NCBI RefSeq assembly: GCF_013602415.1
Contig: NZ_WPAG02000002.1
Coordinates: 1,925,480-1,989,479 of the forward strand
Origin: Rhodococcus sp. B50
GTDB lineage: Bacteria > Actinomycetota > Actinomycetes > Mycobacteriales > Mycobacteriaceae
Direction: 5' to 3'
DNA: 64,000 bases
Shown: positions 1 to 8,375 of the stretch, piece after piece
Numbering within the stretch: the first letter of the stretch is position 1
How the letters are laid out: each line of letters begins with the position of its first letter
The notes under the pieces: generated by a model
The model's input: the letters and a program-made list of their open reading frames with translations, nothing else
The model's database searches: none
What the model was told of the DNA's origin: nothing
Position numbers and translations under genes: made by a program

Positions 1-548
1 TGCAGTGGACCACCGAGCACATCGCCGAGTACGGCGGCGACCCGGACAACGTAGTGGTCATGGGAGACAGTGCCGGTGGCAACCTCGCGGCCGGCGTCGC
101 CTTGCGGGCCCGAGACGAGGGAGCGCCCGCATTGCGGGGGCAGGTCCTGATCTATCCCGCCGTGGACCAGGCCGCAGACGTGCCCTCGCGCCGCGAGTTC
201 GCCGAGGGATACATCATCACCACCGCCGACATGGACTGGTTTTTCGAGCAGTACTTGTCGTCGGCCGACGACGCGGAGAAGCCGTACGCACTTCCGGCGC
301 GTGCCGACCGTTTCGACGGCCTGCCACCGACCCTGGTGCTCACCACCGAGAACGAAGTACTCCGAGACGAAGGTGAGCTCTACGGACAACACCTACGGGA
401 GGCCGGTGTGGACGTGCAGATCCGCCGCTTCGACGGACTCGTGCACGGCGCCTTCTGGATGTCGGGTGCGGTACCGCGCTGCAGCGAGATGCGCAACGAG
501 GTGGCCGAGTTCGTCACCCGTATCACCACGCGCATGCCTTCGCGGTAG
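1..548 (+). CDS. Alpha/beta hydrolase of the hormone-sensitive-lipase type (5' end outside window)
   Basis: The reading frame is open from base 3 and ends at a TAG at 546-548, leaving 181 visible residues. The nucleophile elbow GDSAGG lies about 20 residues in, followed by a segment typical of HSL-family esterases. A conserved Asp (LRDEGELYG) and a His (GLVHGAF) near the C terminus would complete the Ser-Asp-His triad. The HGGG oxyanion motif that family members carry about 70 residues before the nucleophile must lie outside the window. The likely role is hydrolysis of a short or medium acyl ester in the cytoplasm; the substrate cannot be told. The gene converges with the small gene at 562-807. 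Confidence 0.85.
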   Translation, partial: QWTTEHIAEYGGDPDNVVVMGDSAGGNLAAGVALRARDEGAPALRGQVLIYPAVDQAADVPSRREFAEGYIITTADMDWFFEQYLSSADDAEKPYALPARADRFDGLPPTLVLTTENEVLRDEGELYGQHLREAGVDVQIRRFDGLVHGAFWMSGAVPRCSEMRNEVAEFVTRITTRMPSR

Positions 549-561
549 GAACCGCGTCTCG

Positions 562-807
562 CTACTCCTCGGGAGGGGCCGAGCGATGCCGATCCGGCGT
601 CGCCGGCCCTTCCTCGCGTTCGTCGTCGTCCCGCGCCGCGCGAGCGGCCTCCCGCATTTCGATCGCGTCGGTGATCCATTCACCGATCTCGCGGGTGACG
701 TCCCGGACCGCTCCGGTGATGATCCCGGCGATCGCGCCCACGTGGGTGGCCGCCGACTCGGTGACCTCCTGGATCGTGTCCTTGTTACGCTCGAATCTGC
801 CCACCAT
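562..807 (-). CDS. Small charged hypothetical protein downstream of the desaturase (81 aa)
   Basis: The ATG at 807 overlaps the last 23 bases of the desaturase gene, so the two are probably translated from one mRNA. The protein begins MVGRFERNKD, has a central helix with small hydrophobic residues (AATHVGAIAGIITGAV) that could associate with the membrane, and ends in a highly charged Glu/Asp/Arg tail. I do not recognise a family. An in-frame start 14 codons further upstream (849) gives an Arg-rich extension and is less likely. Co-location with the fatty acid desaturase suggests, but does not show, an accessory role in that system. Confidence 0.6.
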   Translation of the reverse strand: MVGRFERNKDTIQEVTESAATHVGAIAGIITGAVRDVTREIGEWITDAIEMREAARAARDDDEREEGPATPDRHRSAPPEE

Positions 808-2041
808 GTTCGACCCCCTCGATCGTGTCGTCCGCGAGGGTACCCGCATCGCCGACCCGGTGGTCCGTGGCGCGACGACGTTCGATGACGACGGTCGACT
901 CGGGTTCCGAACGCACCCATCCCGGCGGAAGCGCGAGCTGGAAGATCTTCTTCCACACCGACGTCACCTGGGCGGTGAAACCACCGGTGTTGTACGGGAG
1001 TCCGTGCTTCTCGCACAGCTCCCGGACCTTCGGGGCGAGTTCGGGATAGCGGTGCGCCGGCAGATCGGGGAACAGGTGGTGCTCGATCTGGTGGGACAGG
1101 TTGCCGGACATGATGTGGAACAACGGTGAGCCGGTGATGTCGGCGCTGCCCAGCATCTGCCGGACGTACCACTCACCACGCGTCTCGTCGACGGTCTCCT
1201 CCTCGGTGAAGGACTGCACGCCGGACGGGAAGTGACCGCAGAAGATGATCGAGTACGCCCACACGTTGCGCACCAGGTTGGCGGTCACGTTGCCGAGCAG
1301 CGTCGGCACGAACATCGGTCCGCTCAGCAGTGGGAAGGCTACGTAGTCCTTGATCACCTGACGGCGGGCCTTGCGCCACCATCCCTTCGCGATCGGGATC
1401 ACGTGGCGCCACGAGCGCTTGCCGGCGACGATCCGGTCGACCTCGGCGTCGTGCATCATCACGCCCCACTCGAACAGGAACATGAGCGCGGTCGCGTAGA
1501 CCGGGTTGCCGAGATAGTAGGGATGCCACTTCTGCGCGGGATCCATGCGCAGGATCCCGTATCCGATATCGCGATCCTGACCGAGGATGTTGGTGTACGT
1601 GTGGTGCACGTAGTTGTGCGAGTGCCGCCACTGGTCCGACGGGCACACCGTGTCCCATTCGAACACACGCGAATTCAGCGACGGCTCGCGCATCCAGTCG
1701 TACTGGCCGTGCATCACGTTGTGCCCGATCTCCATGTTGTCGAGTATCTTCGACACGCTCAACGCCGCCACGCCGGCGACCCACGCGGGCGGGAGGAATC
1801 CGACGAACAGCAGGCCGCGACCGGCGATCTCGAATCCGCGCTGCGCCTTGATGATCCTGTAGAGATACTCGCGGTCCTCGTCGCCGAGGGAGGCGAGCGT
1901 CTGCTCCCGCAGCGCGTCGAGTTCGCGGCCGATCTCCTCGACGCTGTCGCGGTCGAGCACGAGCGGTTCGGTCTCGGCCGCAGCGGTGCGGCCCGACAGG
2001 AAGGGAAGGAAGGGGACGGTAGGTAGGGACAATCCGAACAT
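785..2041 (-). CDS. desA3: Membrane acyl-CoA (stearoyl-CoA type) desaturase, DesA3-like
   Basis: This 418-residue protein belongs to the membrane di-iron desaturases, which put a cis double bond into a fatty acyl chain using O2 and electrons from a ferredoxin-type reductase. Three histidine boxes are visible: HNVMH (residues 107-111), HSHNYVHH (140-147) and QIEHH (318-322). Hydrophobic stretches around 77-97, 180-196 and 237-268 would be the membrane segments. The ATG at 2041 is preceded by GGAGGA four bases upstream. The reductase gene at 2085-3203 lies immediately upstream on the same strand, the arrangement of M. tuberculosis Rv3230c-desA3 and of Pseudomonas desCB. Control by the divergent TetR gene is likely. 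Confidence 0.93.
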   Translation of the reverse strand: MFGLSLPTVPFLPFLSGRTAAAETEPLVLDRDSVEEIGRELDALREQTLASLGDEDREYLYRIIKAQRGFEIAGRGLLFVGFLPPAWVAGVAALSVSKILDNMEIGHNVMHGQYDWMREPSLNSRVFEWDTVCPSDQWRHSHNYVHHTYTNILGQDRDIGYGILRMDPAQKWHPYYLGNPVYATALMFLFEWGVMMHDAEVDRIVAGKRSWRHVIPIAKGWWRKARRQVIKDYVAFPLLSGPMFVPTLLGNVTANLVRNVWAYSIIFCGHFPSGVQSFTEEETVDETRGEWYVRQMLGSADITGSPLFHIMSGNLSHQIEHHLFPDLPAHRYPELAPKVRELCEKHGLPYNTGGFTAQVTSVWKKIFQLALPPGWVRSEPESTVVIERRRATDHRVGDAGTLADDTIEGVEHGGQIRA

Positions 2042-2084
2042 GATGTCCTCCAATGGTTTCGGTTGCACCCCAGAAGGGGGCGGG

Positions 2085-3203
2085 TCAGAGCTCGACGGCG
2101 ACGTCGCCGACCGGAGCGTTCACACAGATCTGGATGCGGCGCCCGGGTTCCGAATCGACGTCACCGGTGCGCACGTCGCGCGTACACCCCGACAGCCGGA
2201 CAGCGGTACAGCTGTGGCAGATGCCCATGCGGCATCCGTGCTCAGGAGTCAGGCCCGCAGCCTCGGCCTGTTCGAGCAACGTCGATCCGGTGTTCTCGGC
2301 GACCACGCCGGATTCCGCGAAGGAGACCTCGCCGCCGGCCTCACCCGTCGACGCGCCCCGTGCCGCCAGGACGAATTCCTCGGTGTTCACCATGGTCTCG
2401 GCACCGTGTTCGGCGTAGACCTCGCGGATGCTCGCGACCATCTCGGCCGGACCGCACACGTAGGTGGGTGTGTCGGCATACCAGGGAGCGACGGCCGCGA
2501 GGTGGGCGCGGTCGAACCGTCCGTGCAGCAGTCCCTCGTCGGATCGTGTGTGTGCATGGACGATCTCGATGTTCGGCCGGTCGGCGAGAGCGTCGAGTTC
2601 GGCGCGGCGCGGGATGTGTCCGGGTGTCCGGGTGTAGTAGAGCAGGACGGCGGACCCGTCGTATCCCTCGGCGACGAGACCGGTGAGCATCGACAGCACC
2701 GGCGTCAGTCCGGAACCCGCGGCGACGAACAGCAGCCGTCGAGGGCGGGGACTCGGCACCAGGAACTCGCCCGCCACAGGGCCGAGTTCGACGACGTCGC
2801 CGACACTCGCTCGGTCGTGGAGGTGGCGGGAGACCGTGCCGTCGGGGTGCCGGCCGATGGTGAATCGCAGGTCGGGATGTCGCTGCGTCTCCGCCTCGAC
2901 GAGCGTGGGCGAGTAGCAGCGCGTGTGCCGCACCCCGCCGACCCGCACCGCCACGGTCACGTACTGCCCCGGGAGGGGTCGGCACGGCCGCGCGGGACGC
3001 ACCGTGATCGTCAGCGAATCGGCGGCACTTCGGTCCACATGTGTAATCCGGGCATAGTTCGCCGACGTGACGAGCAGCGGGTCGGCAAGTTCCAGGTAGC
3101 GGTCCGGGTGATGCGGGTAGGACACCAGTTCCAGTGCTCCTACCAGCAACTTTCGCAACAAACCCGGGCGTGGGACGGGTGTCGGACGGTCGCGCACGAT
3201 CAT
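2085..3203 (-). CDS. Ferredoxin-NAD(P)H oxidoreductase, electron donor to the desaturase
   Basis: This 372-residue protein has an FAD-binding domain with RCYS at residues 95-98, a pyridine nucleotide domain (GSGLTPVLSM, then YVCGPAEM), and a C-terminal plant-type [2Fe-2S] domain with Cys324, Cys329, Cys332 and Cys360. Such proteins pass electrons from NADPH through flavin and the iron-sulfur cluster to a membrane desaturase. It corresponds to M. tuberculosis Rv3230c and Pseudomonas DesC. The ATG at 3203 has AAAGGCGG upstream; longer in-frame starts run into the promoter region. It is the first gene of the operon with desA3, 43 bases before it, and shares a regulatory region with the divergent TetR gene. 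Confidence 0.93.
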   Translation of the reverse strand: MIVRDRPTPVPRPGLLRKLLVGALELVSYPHHPDRYLELADPLLVTSANYARITHVDRSAADSLTITVRPARPCRPLPGQYVTVAVRVGGVRHTRCYSPTLVEAETQRHPDLRFTIGRHPDGTVSRHLHDRASVGDVVELGPVAGEFLVPSPRPRRLLFVAAGSGLTPVLSMLTGLVAEGYDGSAVLLYYTRTPGHIPRRAELDALADRPNIEIVHAHTRSDEGLLHGRFDRAHLAAVAPWYADTPTYVCGPAEMVASIREVYAEHGAETMVNTEEFVLAARGASTGEAGGEVSFAESGVVAENTGSTLLEQAEAAGLTPEHGCRMGICHSCTAVRLSGCTRDVRTGDVDSEPGRRIQICVNAPVGDVAVEL

Positions 3204-3235
3204 GTCTGTCCGCCTTTCGGTAGACCTCTGCGTGC

Positions 3236-3257
3236 TCAGTGAACGAATGTGCACTGA
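3236..3257. promoter_or_regulatory. Operator resembling the FabR/DesT box, over the reductase-desaturase promoter
   Basis: TCAGTG and CACTGA form perfect inverted arms around 10 bases. The inner 18-mer AGTGAACGAATGTGCACT (3238-3255) matches its own reverse complement at 12 of 18 positions and resembles, from memory, the Pseudomonas DesT and E. coli FabR operators (AGYGNAC...GTNCRCT). On the minus strand a TTGACA (3287-3292) is followed by a weak -10 near 3262-3267, so transcription of the reductase-desaturase operon would begin inside this palindrome. That is a sound place for repression by the adjacent TetR protein. Confidence 0.7.
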
Positions 3258-3345
3258 AATCAGTGTGACAGCCGGACACACCTGACTGTCAACCCCCATG
3301 TGACCGCGGTAACAGTTGCTCGGACACCGCCGGGTGCATCGTGCC

Positions 3346-3351
3346 TAGACT
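3346..3351 (+). promoter_or_regulatory. -10 hexamer TAGACT of a leaderless TetR gene
   Basis: TAGACT ends six bases before the GTG at 3358, the spacing expected if the transcript starts at the start codon. No Shine-Dalgarno sequence precedes the GTG. Confidence 0.6.
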
Positions 3352-3357
3352 CGGAGC

Positions 3358-4011
3358 GTGTCCACCGCTTCCGCACCTCCGCCGACCACGCGCGCCGAAC
3401 GCAAGGAACGCACACGCCAGGCGCTTCTCGACGCCGCCCTCGACCTGTCCGCCGACCGAGGACTCGGCGGGGTGAGCCTTCGGGAGGTGGCCCGTCACGC
3501 GGGCATCGTGCCCACCGCGTTCTATCGGCACTTCTCGTCCATGGACGAGCTCGGCGTCACCCTCGCGGCCGACACGATGCGGGTGCTGCGCCGCCTCCTG
3601 CGCGACGCGCGACGAACACCGGGCACGGCCGGTGCACGTCAATCCCTGGATGTACTGGTCCAGCAGGTCCGGGCCCACAAGGCGACCTTCCGGTTCCTCG
3701 CCCGCGAACGCCACGGTGGAGTGCCCGAGGTCGCCGCTGCCATCTCCGTCGAGTTGCGTCTGCTCACGAGCGAGCTCGCCGCCGACCTGGGCCGCTCCCC
3801 CGGACTCGACGACTGGGAGTTCGACGATCTCGAGATGGCCGCCGACCTGCTGGTGACCGCGATGCTCGACTTCGTCCTCGATCTGCTCGCCGTCGAACGT
3901 CCCGGCAGCGCGCAGGAAGCAGAGGTGGTCACCCGCGCGGAGAAACAGATGCGTCTGATCCTGCTGGGCACGGCGGCGTGGCGACCACGTCGGAGGTCGG
4001 ACGACCGGTGA
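3358..4011 (+). CDS. TetR-family repressor, FabR/DesT-like regulator of the desaturase operon
   Basis: This 217-residue TetR protein has its helix-turn-helix at about residues 38-62 (SLREVARHAGIVPTAFYRHF). This region and the following MDELGVTLA and FRFLARER segments resemble E. coli FabR and Pseudomonas DesT, which sense the ratio of unsaturated to saturated acyl-CoA and repress unsaturated fatty acid synthesis. It is divergent from the reductase-desaturase operon, with a palindrome between them that matches the FabR/DesT operator pattern. Start choice rests on the leaderless spacing of TAGACT to GTG 3358. Regulation of desA3 is inferred from context and motif similarity. Confidence 0.85.
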   Translation: MSTASAPPPTTRAERKERTRQALLDAALDLSADRGLGGVSLREVARHAGIVPTAFYRHFSSMDELGVTLAADTMRVLRRLLRDARRTPGTAGARQSLDVLVQQVRAHKATFRFLARERHGGVPEVAAAISVELRLLTSELAADLGRSPGLDDWEFDDLEMAADLLVTAMLDFVLDLLAVERPGSAQEAEVVTRAEKQMRLILLGTAAWRPRRRSDDR

Positions 4012-4068
4012 CTCGGCGGCGGTTCGTCGGGGTGGACGGGAAATCCTGTCGGAGACCCTCCCCTTCCG

Positions 4069-4074
4069 TAACGT
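4069..4074 (+). promoter_or_regulatory. -10 hexamer TAACGT for a leaderless hydrolase gene
   Basis: TAACGT ends seven bases before the ATG at 4082, which supports that ATG over an in-frame GTG at 4073 that overlaps the hexamer. Confidence 0.5.
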
Positions 4075-4081
4075 GGTTCCC

Positions 4082-4915
4082 ATGGCAGAGACCGGTCCCG
4101 CCGCATACGACGATCTGACCTTCGACGTGCGCGTGGCGGGGCCGCGGGACGGCGCACCCGTCGTACTCCTGCACGGCTTTCCTCAGACCTCGCGGAGCTG
4201 GACTCCGGTGGCCCGGCTGCTCGTCGGTCGAGGTTTCCGCGTCATCGCCCCCGACCAGCGCGGATACTCTCCCGGCGCCCGGCCGACCGGGGTGGAGCAC
4301 TACGGGATCTCGGCACTCGCAGGGGACGTCCTGGGCCTGCTCGACGAGTTCGGGCTCGACCGGGTCCACCTCGTCGGACACGACTGGGGCGCATCGGTGG
4401 CGTGGTATCTCGCAGCCCACCATCCCGAGCGACTGACGGCACTGACCGCGATCTCGGTGCCCCATCTCGCGGCCTACGGCTGGGCGGTGCGCGAGGACGA
4501 CGACCAGCGTGAACGCGCGTCGTACATCCGCGTCTACCGCGAGGAGGGCAGGGCGGAGGACCTCCTCCTCGCCGACGGCGCACGTCGCCTGCGGGCGATG
4601 TTCGCGCCCGGCGTCGACCGCGACGCGGTGGACCACTATGTCGCTGCGATGTCCGCGCCGGGCGCGCTCACCGCCGCACTGAACTGGTACCGCGCCATGA
4701 CGCGGGATCTCGAATCGACTCCGCCCGTCCGTGTCCCGACGACCTACATCTGGAGCACCGGCGACACCGCGATCGGGCGGGCCGGCGCCGAACGCTGCAG
4801 GGAGTTCGTCGACGCCGACTACGAGTTCGTGGTGCTCCCCGACGTCTCGCATTGGATCCCGGAGGAGGCGCCCACCGAGGTCGCGAACGCGATCGGGCGG
4901 CGACGGAACGGCTGA
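4082..4915 (+). CDS. Alpha/beta hydrolase with Asp nucleophile (epoxide hydrolase / dehalogenase type)
   Basis: The 277-residue protein carries HGFP (residues 31-34) as oxyanion motif and GHDWGA with Asp101 as nucleophile, the arrangement of soluble epoxide hydrolases and haloalkane dehalogenases and not of serine esterases. A lid region follows, and DVSHWIPEEAP near the C terminus supplies the catalytic His. Tyrosines in the lid (YRVYREEG, NWYRAM) would suit an epoxide hydrolase that polarises the epoxide oxygen, but the substrate is not shown. It follows the TetR gene on the same strand after about 70 bases and has its own leaderless-type promoter, so co-regulation is uncertain. Confidence 0.85.
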   Translation: MAETGPAAYDDLTFDVRVAGPRDGAPVVLLHGFPQTSRSWTPVARLLVGRGFRVIAPDQRGYSPGARPTGVEHYGISALAGDVLGLLDEFGLDRVHLVGHDWGASVAWYLAAHHPERLTALTAISVPHLAAYGWAVREDDDQRERASYIRVYREEGRAEDLLLADGARRLRAMFAPGVDRDAVDHYVAAMSAPGALTAALNWYRAMTRDLESTPPVRVPTTYIWSTGDTAIGRAGAERCREFVDADYEFVVLPDVSHWIPEEAPTEVANAIGRRRNG

Positions 4916-5052
4916 CGGCCGAACAGCAGACGCGATCGGTCGGTCGACCACCGAGCCGAGACGTACCTCGAGTTCGCTCACGACCGCGTCGAGCGGCGCC
5001 GGACTGCGATGGAGCCGCGCAGCGCTCCGCTGCGGTGCTGTCACCCGGATTC

Positions 5053-5072
5053 TCTGTATGTTGTCGTACAGA
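5053..5072. promoter_or_regulatory. TetR-type inverted repeat upstream of the thioesterase gene
   Basis: TCTGTATGTTGTCGTACAGA has 8-base arms that match at 7 of 8 positions around a 4-base centre, with TGTA/TACA cores as in many TetR operators. It ends 38 bases before the thioesterase ATG. No obvious cognate regulator is adjacent on this side; the binding protein is unknown. Confidence 0.5.
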
Positions 5073-5110
5073 TCCGACCTGCGCGACGCCTTTTTCGAGG
5101 AGACCCTGCC

Positions 5111-5932
5111 ATGACCGACGTCTCGGTGACCACCCATGTCTTCGACGCTGCCGTCGACCTGTTCGAGGTCCGGGACGATCGCACCGAAGGGCACACGCAC
5201 CCCGCCTACGCGAACATGGTCGGCCCGTTCGGCGGCATCACCGCCGCAATTCTCCTCCGCGCGGTCGAACGGCATCCGGCCGTCCTCGGAATACCGCTGT
5301 CCCTGACGGTCAACTACGCCGGACCCATCGCCGACGGACCGTTCGACATCGCCGTGCACCCTGTGCGCACGAACCGAACCACCCAGCACTGGTCGATCGA
5401 ACTGTCCCAGGGCGGCGAGGTCGCCACGACCGCGACGGCCGTCTTCGGTCTCCGTCGCACCACGTGGTCGTCGACCGAACAGCAGGCACCGGCCGTCTCC
5501 GCACCCGACTCGCTCGAACCGACACCGCTGCCCGACTTCATCGCGTGGGCACGCAACTACGAGATGCGGTACGCCGCGGGGGCCGTTCCCGAGGAGGGCG
5601 GCCCGGAGGTCGCCGACTCCACGTCGACCCTGTGGGTCCGCGACGTCCCGTCGCGCCCGCTCGACTTCGCCTCACTCACCGCGATGTGCGACATCTTCTA
5701 TCCCCGTGCCTTCCTGCGTCTGGGTCGAGTACTTCCGGCCGGCACGGTCTCGATGACGACCTACTTCCACGCCGACCCGGAGACCGTTGCCGCGCAATCC
5801 GATAGCCCCGTCCTCGCCACCGCACGAGCGCATCGCTTCGAACAGGGCTTCTTCGACCAGAGCGCTCAGCTGTGGGGCCGCGGCGGCGTTCTGCTCGCGA
5901 CCTCGCACCAGTTCGTCTACTTCAAGGCATGA
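5111..5932 (+). CDS. Acyl-CoA thioesterase-like protein (double hotdog fold)
   Basis: This 273-residue protein resembles the actinobacterial thioesterase family with two hotdog domains in tandem (TesB-like). The first half contains HPAYANMVGPFGGITAAILLRAV, cut here to its key features: a central helix following Gly-Gly. The second half begins near residue 140 and ends with a strand (LLATSHQFVYFK) typical of TesB C termini. The expected reaction is hydrolysis of an acyl-CoA to free acid and CoA. ATG 5111 has GAGGAG eight bases upstream. A palindromic operator candidate sits at 5053-5072. Physiological substrate is unknown. Confidence 0.8.
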   Translation: MTDVSVTTHVFDAAVDLFEVRDDRTEGHTHPAYANMVGPFGGITAAILLRAVERHPAVLGIPLSLTVNYAGPIADGPFDIAVHPVRTNRTTQHWSIELSQGGEVATTATAVFGLRRTTWSSTEQQAPAVSAPDSLEPTPLPDFIAWARNYEMRYAAGAVPEEGGPEVADSTSTLWVRDVPSRPLDFASLTAMCDIFYPRAFLRLGRVLPAGTVSMTTYFHADPETVAAQSDSPVLATARAHRFEQGFFDQSAQLWGRGGVLLATSHQFVYFKA

Positions 5933-6038
5933 GGCCGATTCGAGGTGCGGAACGCGACGTCGCGGTCCGGCGCACGTCTCGGTCACCGGTACACCTGTAG
6001 CCTCGGATACATCTGCTCCCCTGATTGCGAGGTCCGAT

Positions 6039-6935
6039 GTGACGAGACCGAGTTTCCTCCGGCGGTCGGGTGTCATCGCCTGCGCCGCAATCGCGTTCAC
6101 GGTAGTGGCGACAGCGGCCTGTGCCGGGACGGAGGAGACGACGCCGGTTGTGGACTACGAGTCGTACGTCGCCCTGGGAGACTCCTTCACCGCCGGACCC
6201 GGCATCCCCCCGCAGATCGAAGGCGATCCGTGTGGACGGTCGGCGAGCAACTACCCCACCCTCGTCGCAGCCGAACTCGGCATCGAGGACTTCGTCGACG
6301 CGTCGTGCGGCGCCGCCACCTCCCTCGATTTCGCGATGTCGCAGACCACCTTCCGCGGCGGGACGGTGCCCCCGCAGTACGACTCGCTGCGACCCGACAC
6401 CGAACTCGTCACGGTGGGCATCGGCGGCAACGACATCGGTCTCGTCCAACTGGCATTGGGGTGCGTGAATCTCTCGGCACCGCCGGAAGGCGCGTCGTGC
6501 GCAATCACGAACACCCCGGACGGCACCGACCGTGTCGACGCCGCCATCGATGCCTTCGCACCCACCTACACCACGGTGATCGACGAGATCCGTCGACGTT
6601 CACCGGACGCACGCATCGTGCTCGTCGGCTACCCCACCGGGATCCGCGACGGCGGGTGTTTCCCCGACCAGCGGATCTGGCCCGAGGACGCGACCTATCT
6701 GCAGGAGAAGATCGACCGGCTGAACACCGTCATGCGCGAGCAGGCCGAGGCCGCCGAGGCGGACTACGTCGACCTGCGTTCTTCGAGCCGCGACCACGAC
6801 GCATGTGCCGATCCGGAGGACCGATGGATGGCCGGTCTGCAGCCGGCCGCCGGGTCGATCCCGTTGCACCCGAACGCGGCCGGGCACCGCAACGCGGCCG
6901 ACCAGGTATTGGCCGCGATCACCGATCGATCCTGA
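6039..6935 (+). CDS. Secreted SGNH/GDSL hydrolase (probable lipase/esterase, possible lipoprotein)
   Basis: The 298-residue product begins with a basic N terminus and hydrophobic core (residues 9-27) followed by Cys28 in TAAC, a weak lipobox, so it is exported and perhaps lipidated. The mature part has GDSFTAG with Ser49, GGND for the oxyanion hole, and HPNAAGH at the C terminus for the catalytic His, as in the secreted Streptomyces lipase group of the SGNH family. Several cysteines (DPCGRS, ASCGAA, LGCVN/ASCAI) probably pair as disulfides. GTG 6039 is preceded by GAGG at six bases. It converges directly on the MFS gene, with no bases between the two stop codons. Confidence 0.87.
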   Translation: MTRPSFLRRSGVIACAAIAFTVVATAACAGTEETTPVVDYESYVALGDSFTAGPGIPPQIEGDPCGRSASNYPTLVAAELGIEDFVDASCGAATSLDFAMSQTTFRGGTVPPQYDSLRPDTELVTVGIGGNDIGLVQLALGCVNLSAPPEGASCAITNTPDGTDRVDAAIDAFAPTYTTVIDEIRRRSPDARIVLVGYPTGIRDGGCFPDQRIWPEDATYLQEKIDRLNTVMREQAEAAEADYVDLRSSSRDHDACADPEDRWMAGLQPAAGSIPLHPNAAGHRNAADQVLAAITDRS

Positions 6936-8267
6936 TCAGTCTGTCGCGGTCATCTCGGGAGCCCGCACGGCGAGCAACGACACCAGGCCCGCGCCGAGCA
7001 CGAGCAGCAATCCCACGATGCCGGCCCGGTCGGTACCGAACCACCACGCGAAGAAGCCGAACAGCGTCGGTGCCAGGAACGACACCGCCCGGCCGGTCGT
7101 CGCGTAGAGACCGAACATCTGACCTTCCCGGCCCGGCGGGGTGAGTCGCGCCAGGAAGGTGCGCGCCGACGACTGCGCGGGACCGACGAACAAGCACAGC
7201 ACGAGACCGAAGATCCAGAACATGGTCGGTCCCGAGACCACGAGCAGCACGATGCCGGCCGCGATCATGGCAACCAGCGAGCCCACGATCACCGCCTTGG
7301 GTCCGATACGGTCGTCCACCCGTCCGGCCACGAGCGCGCCCACCGCGGACACGACGTTCGCGGCGACACCGAAGAGCAGCACGTCGCCCGCGCCGATTCC
7401 GTAGACGGTGACGGCGAGAACCGCACCGAAGGTGAAGACACCGGCGAGACCGTCCCGGAACAACGCCGACGCCCCGAGGTACCAGATGGTGCGACGATCC
7501 GCCCGCCACAGCTCGGTCAGATCGCGCCACAACACGCGGTAGGACTCGACGAAACCCGCCCGGCGCGCGAGGTCCCCACGCGCGACCGGCTTCTCCGGGA
7601 CGGCGAGGAGCACCGGCACGGCGAACACCGCGAACCACACGGCCGCGAACAGCGCCACGAGCCGGATGTTGGTGCCGTCCTCCGTCGGCACCCCGAGGAA
7701 ACCGCGTGAGTCGCCGTCACCGGCGATGAAGCCGGTGTAGCACAGCAGCAGGAGTACGATGCCACCGAAATAGCCCATCGCCCAACCGAAGCCAGACACC
7801 CGGCCGATGTCCTCCGGCGTCGACACCTGGCGAAGCATCGAGTTGTACGGGACCTGCGCCAGTTCGGCCATCACCGACGCCACGCCGAGCAGGAGCAGGC
7901 CGAGCCACAGATAGTGGTAGTCGTCGCGGACGAAGTACATCGTCGCCATGGCCGCGACGGTGACCGCCGTGAGAATACCCAGCGACCACTTCCGCCGCCC
8001 GGCGGCGTCGTAACGCTGACCGGACACGGGCGCGGTCACGGCGATGGCGAACCCGGCGACGCCCAGGGACCATCCCAGCCAGGTGCTCGCCGAGATCCCA
8101 CCCGGCAGGTCGTCGCCGACCGCGTCGGTGAGATACACGGAGAACACGAAGGTCAGGATCACGGCATTGAACGCCGCAGAACCCCAGTCCCACAGACCCC
8201 ACGAGAAGACCTGACGACGCGTCGTGGCCTCCCCGGCCCCGCTCGCCGTGTCCGTGAACGCATTCAT
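6936..8267 (-). CDS. MFS transporter of the UMF1 (Atg22/BtlA-like) family
   Basis: The 443-residue protein has about twelve hydrophobic segments and an N-terminal signature (SWGLWDWGSAAFNAVILTFV) characteristic of the UMF1 group of the major facilitator superfamily, related to yeast Atg22. A conserved Asn/Asp-Gly loop between segments 2 and 3 (SGQRYDAAGRRKW) and a matching loop in the second half (AGRVDDRIGPK) are visible. It acts in the cytoplasmic membrane, probably as an effluxer; the substrate is unknown. The start codon at 8267 is 108 bases from the divergent SDR gene. Confidence 0.85.
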   Translation of the reverse strand: MNAFTDTASGAGEATTRRQVFSWGLWDWGSAAFNAVILTFVFSVYLTDAVGDDLPGGISASTWLGWSLGVAGFAIAVTAPVSGQRYDAAGRRKWSLGILTAVTVAAMATMYFVRDDYHYLWLGLLLLGVASVMAELAQVPYNSMLRQVSTPEDIGRVSGFGWAMGYFGGIVLLLLCYTGFIAGDGDSRGFLGVPTEDGTNIRLVALFAAVWFAVFAVPVLLAVPEKPVARGDLARRAGFVESYRVLWRDLTELWRADRRTIWYLGASALFRDGLAGVFTFGAVLAVTVYGIGAGDVLLFGVAANVVSAVGALVAGRVDDRIGPKAVIVGSLVAMIAAGIVLLVVSGPTMFWIFGLVLCLFVGPAQSSARTFLARLTPPGREGQMFGLYATTGRAVSFLAPTLFGFFAWWFGTDRAGIVGLLLVLGAGLVSLLAVRAPEMTATD

Positions 8268-8375
8268 GCCCCGGAGCCTAGGCTTCGGGAGCGCCCGCGG
8301 CCCCGAACGACTCGATCCACACGGTCGGGGCGCGGCCCGGCCGTCGCTGCGCGCCTGCCGCTACGCTGACCCACT

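Noticed and set aside
541..556. CGCGGT-AGGA-ACCGCG hairpin at the end of the first hydrolase gene
   Set aside because: A six-bp stem containing the stop codon with no T run is too short to call a terminator with confidence.
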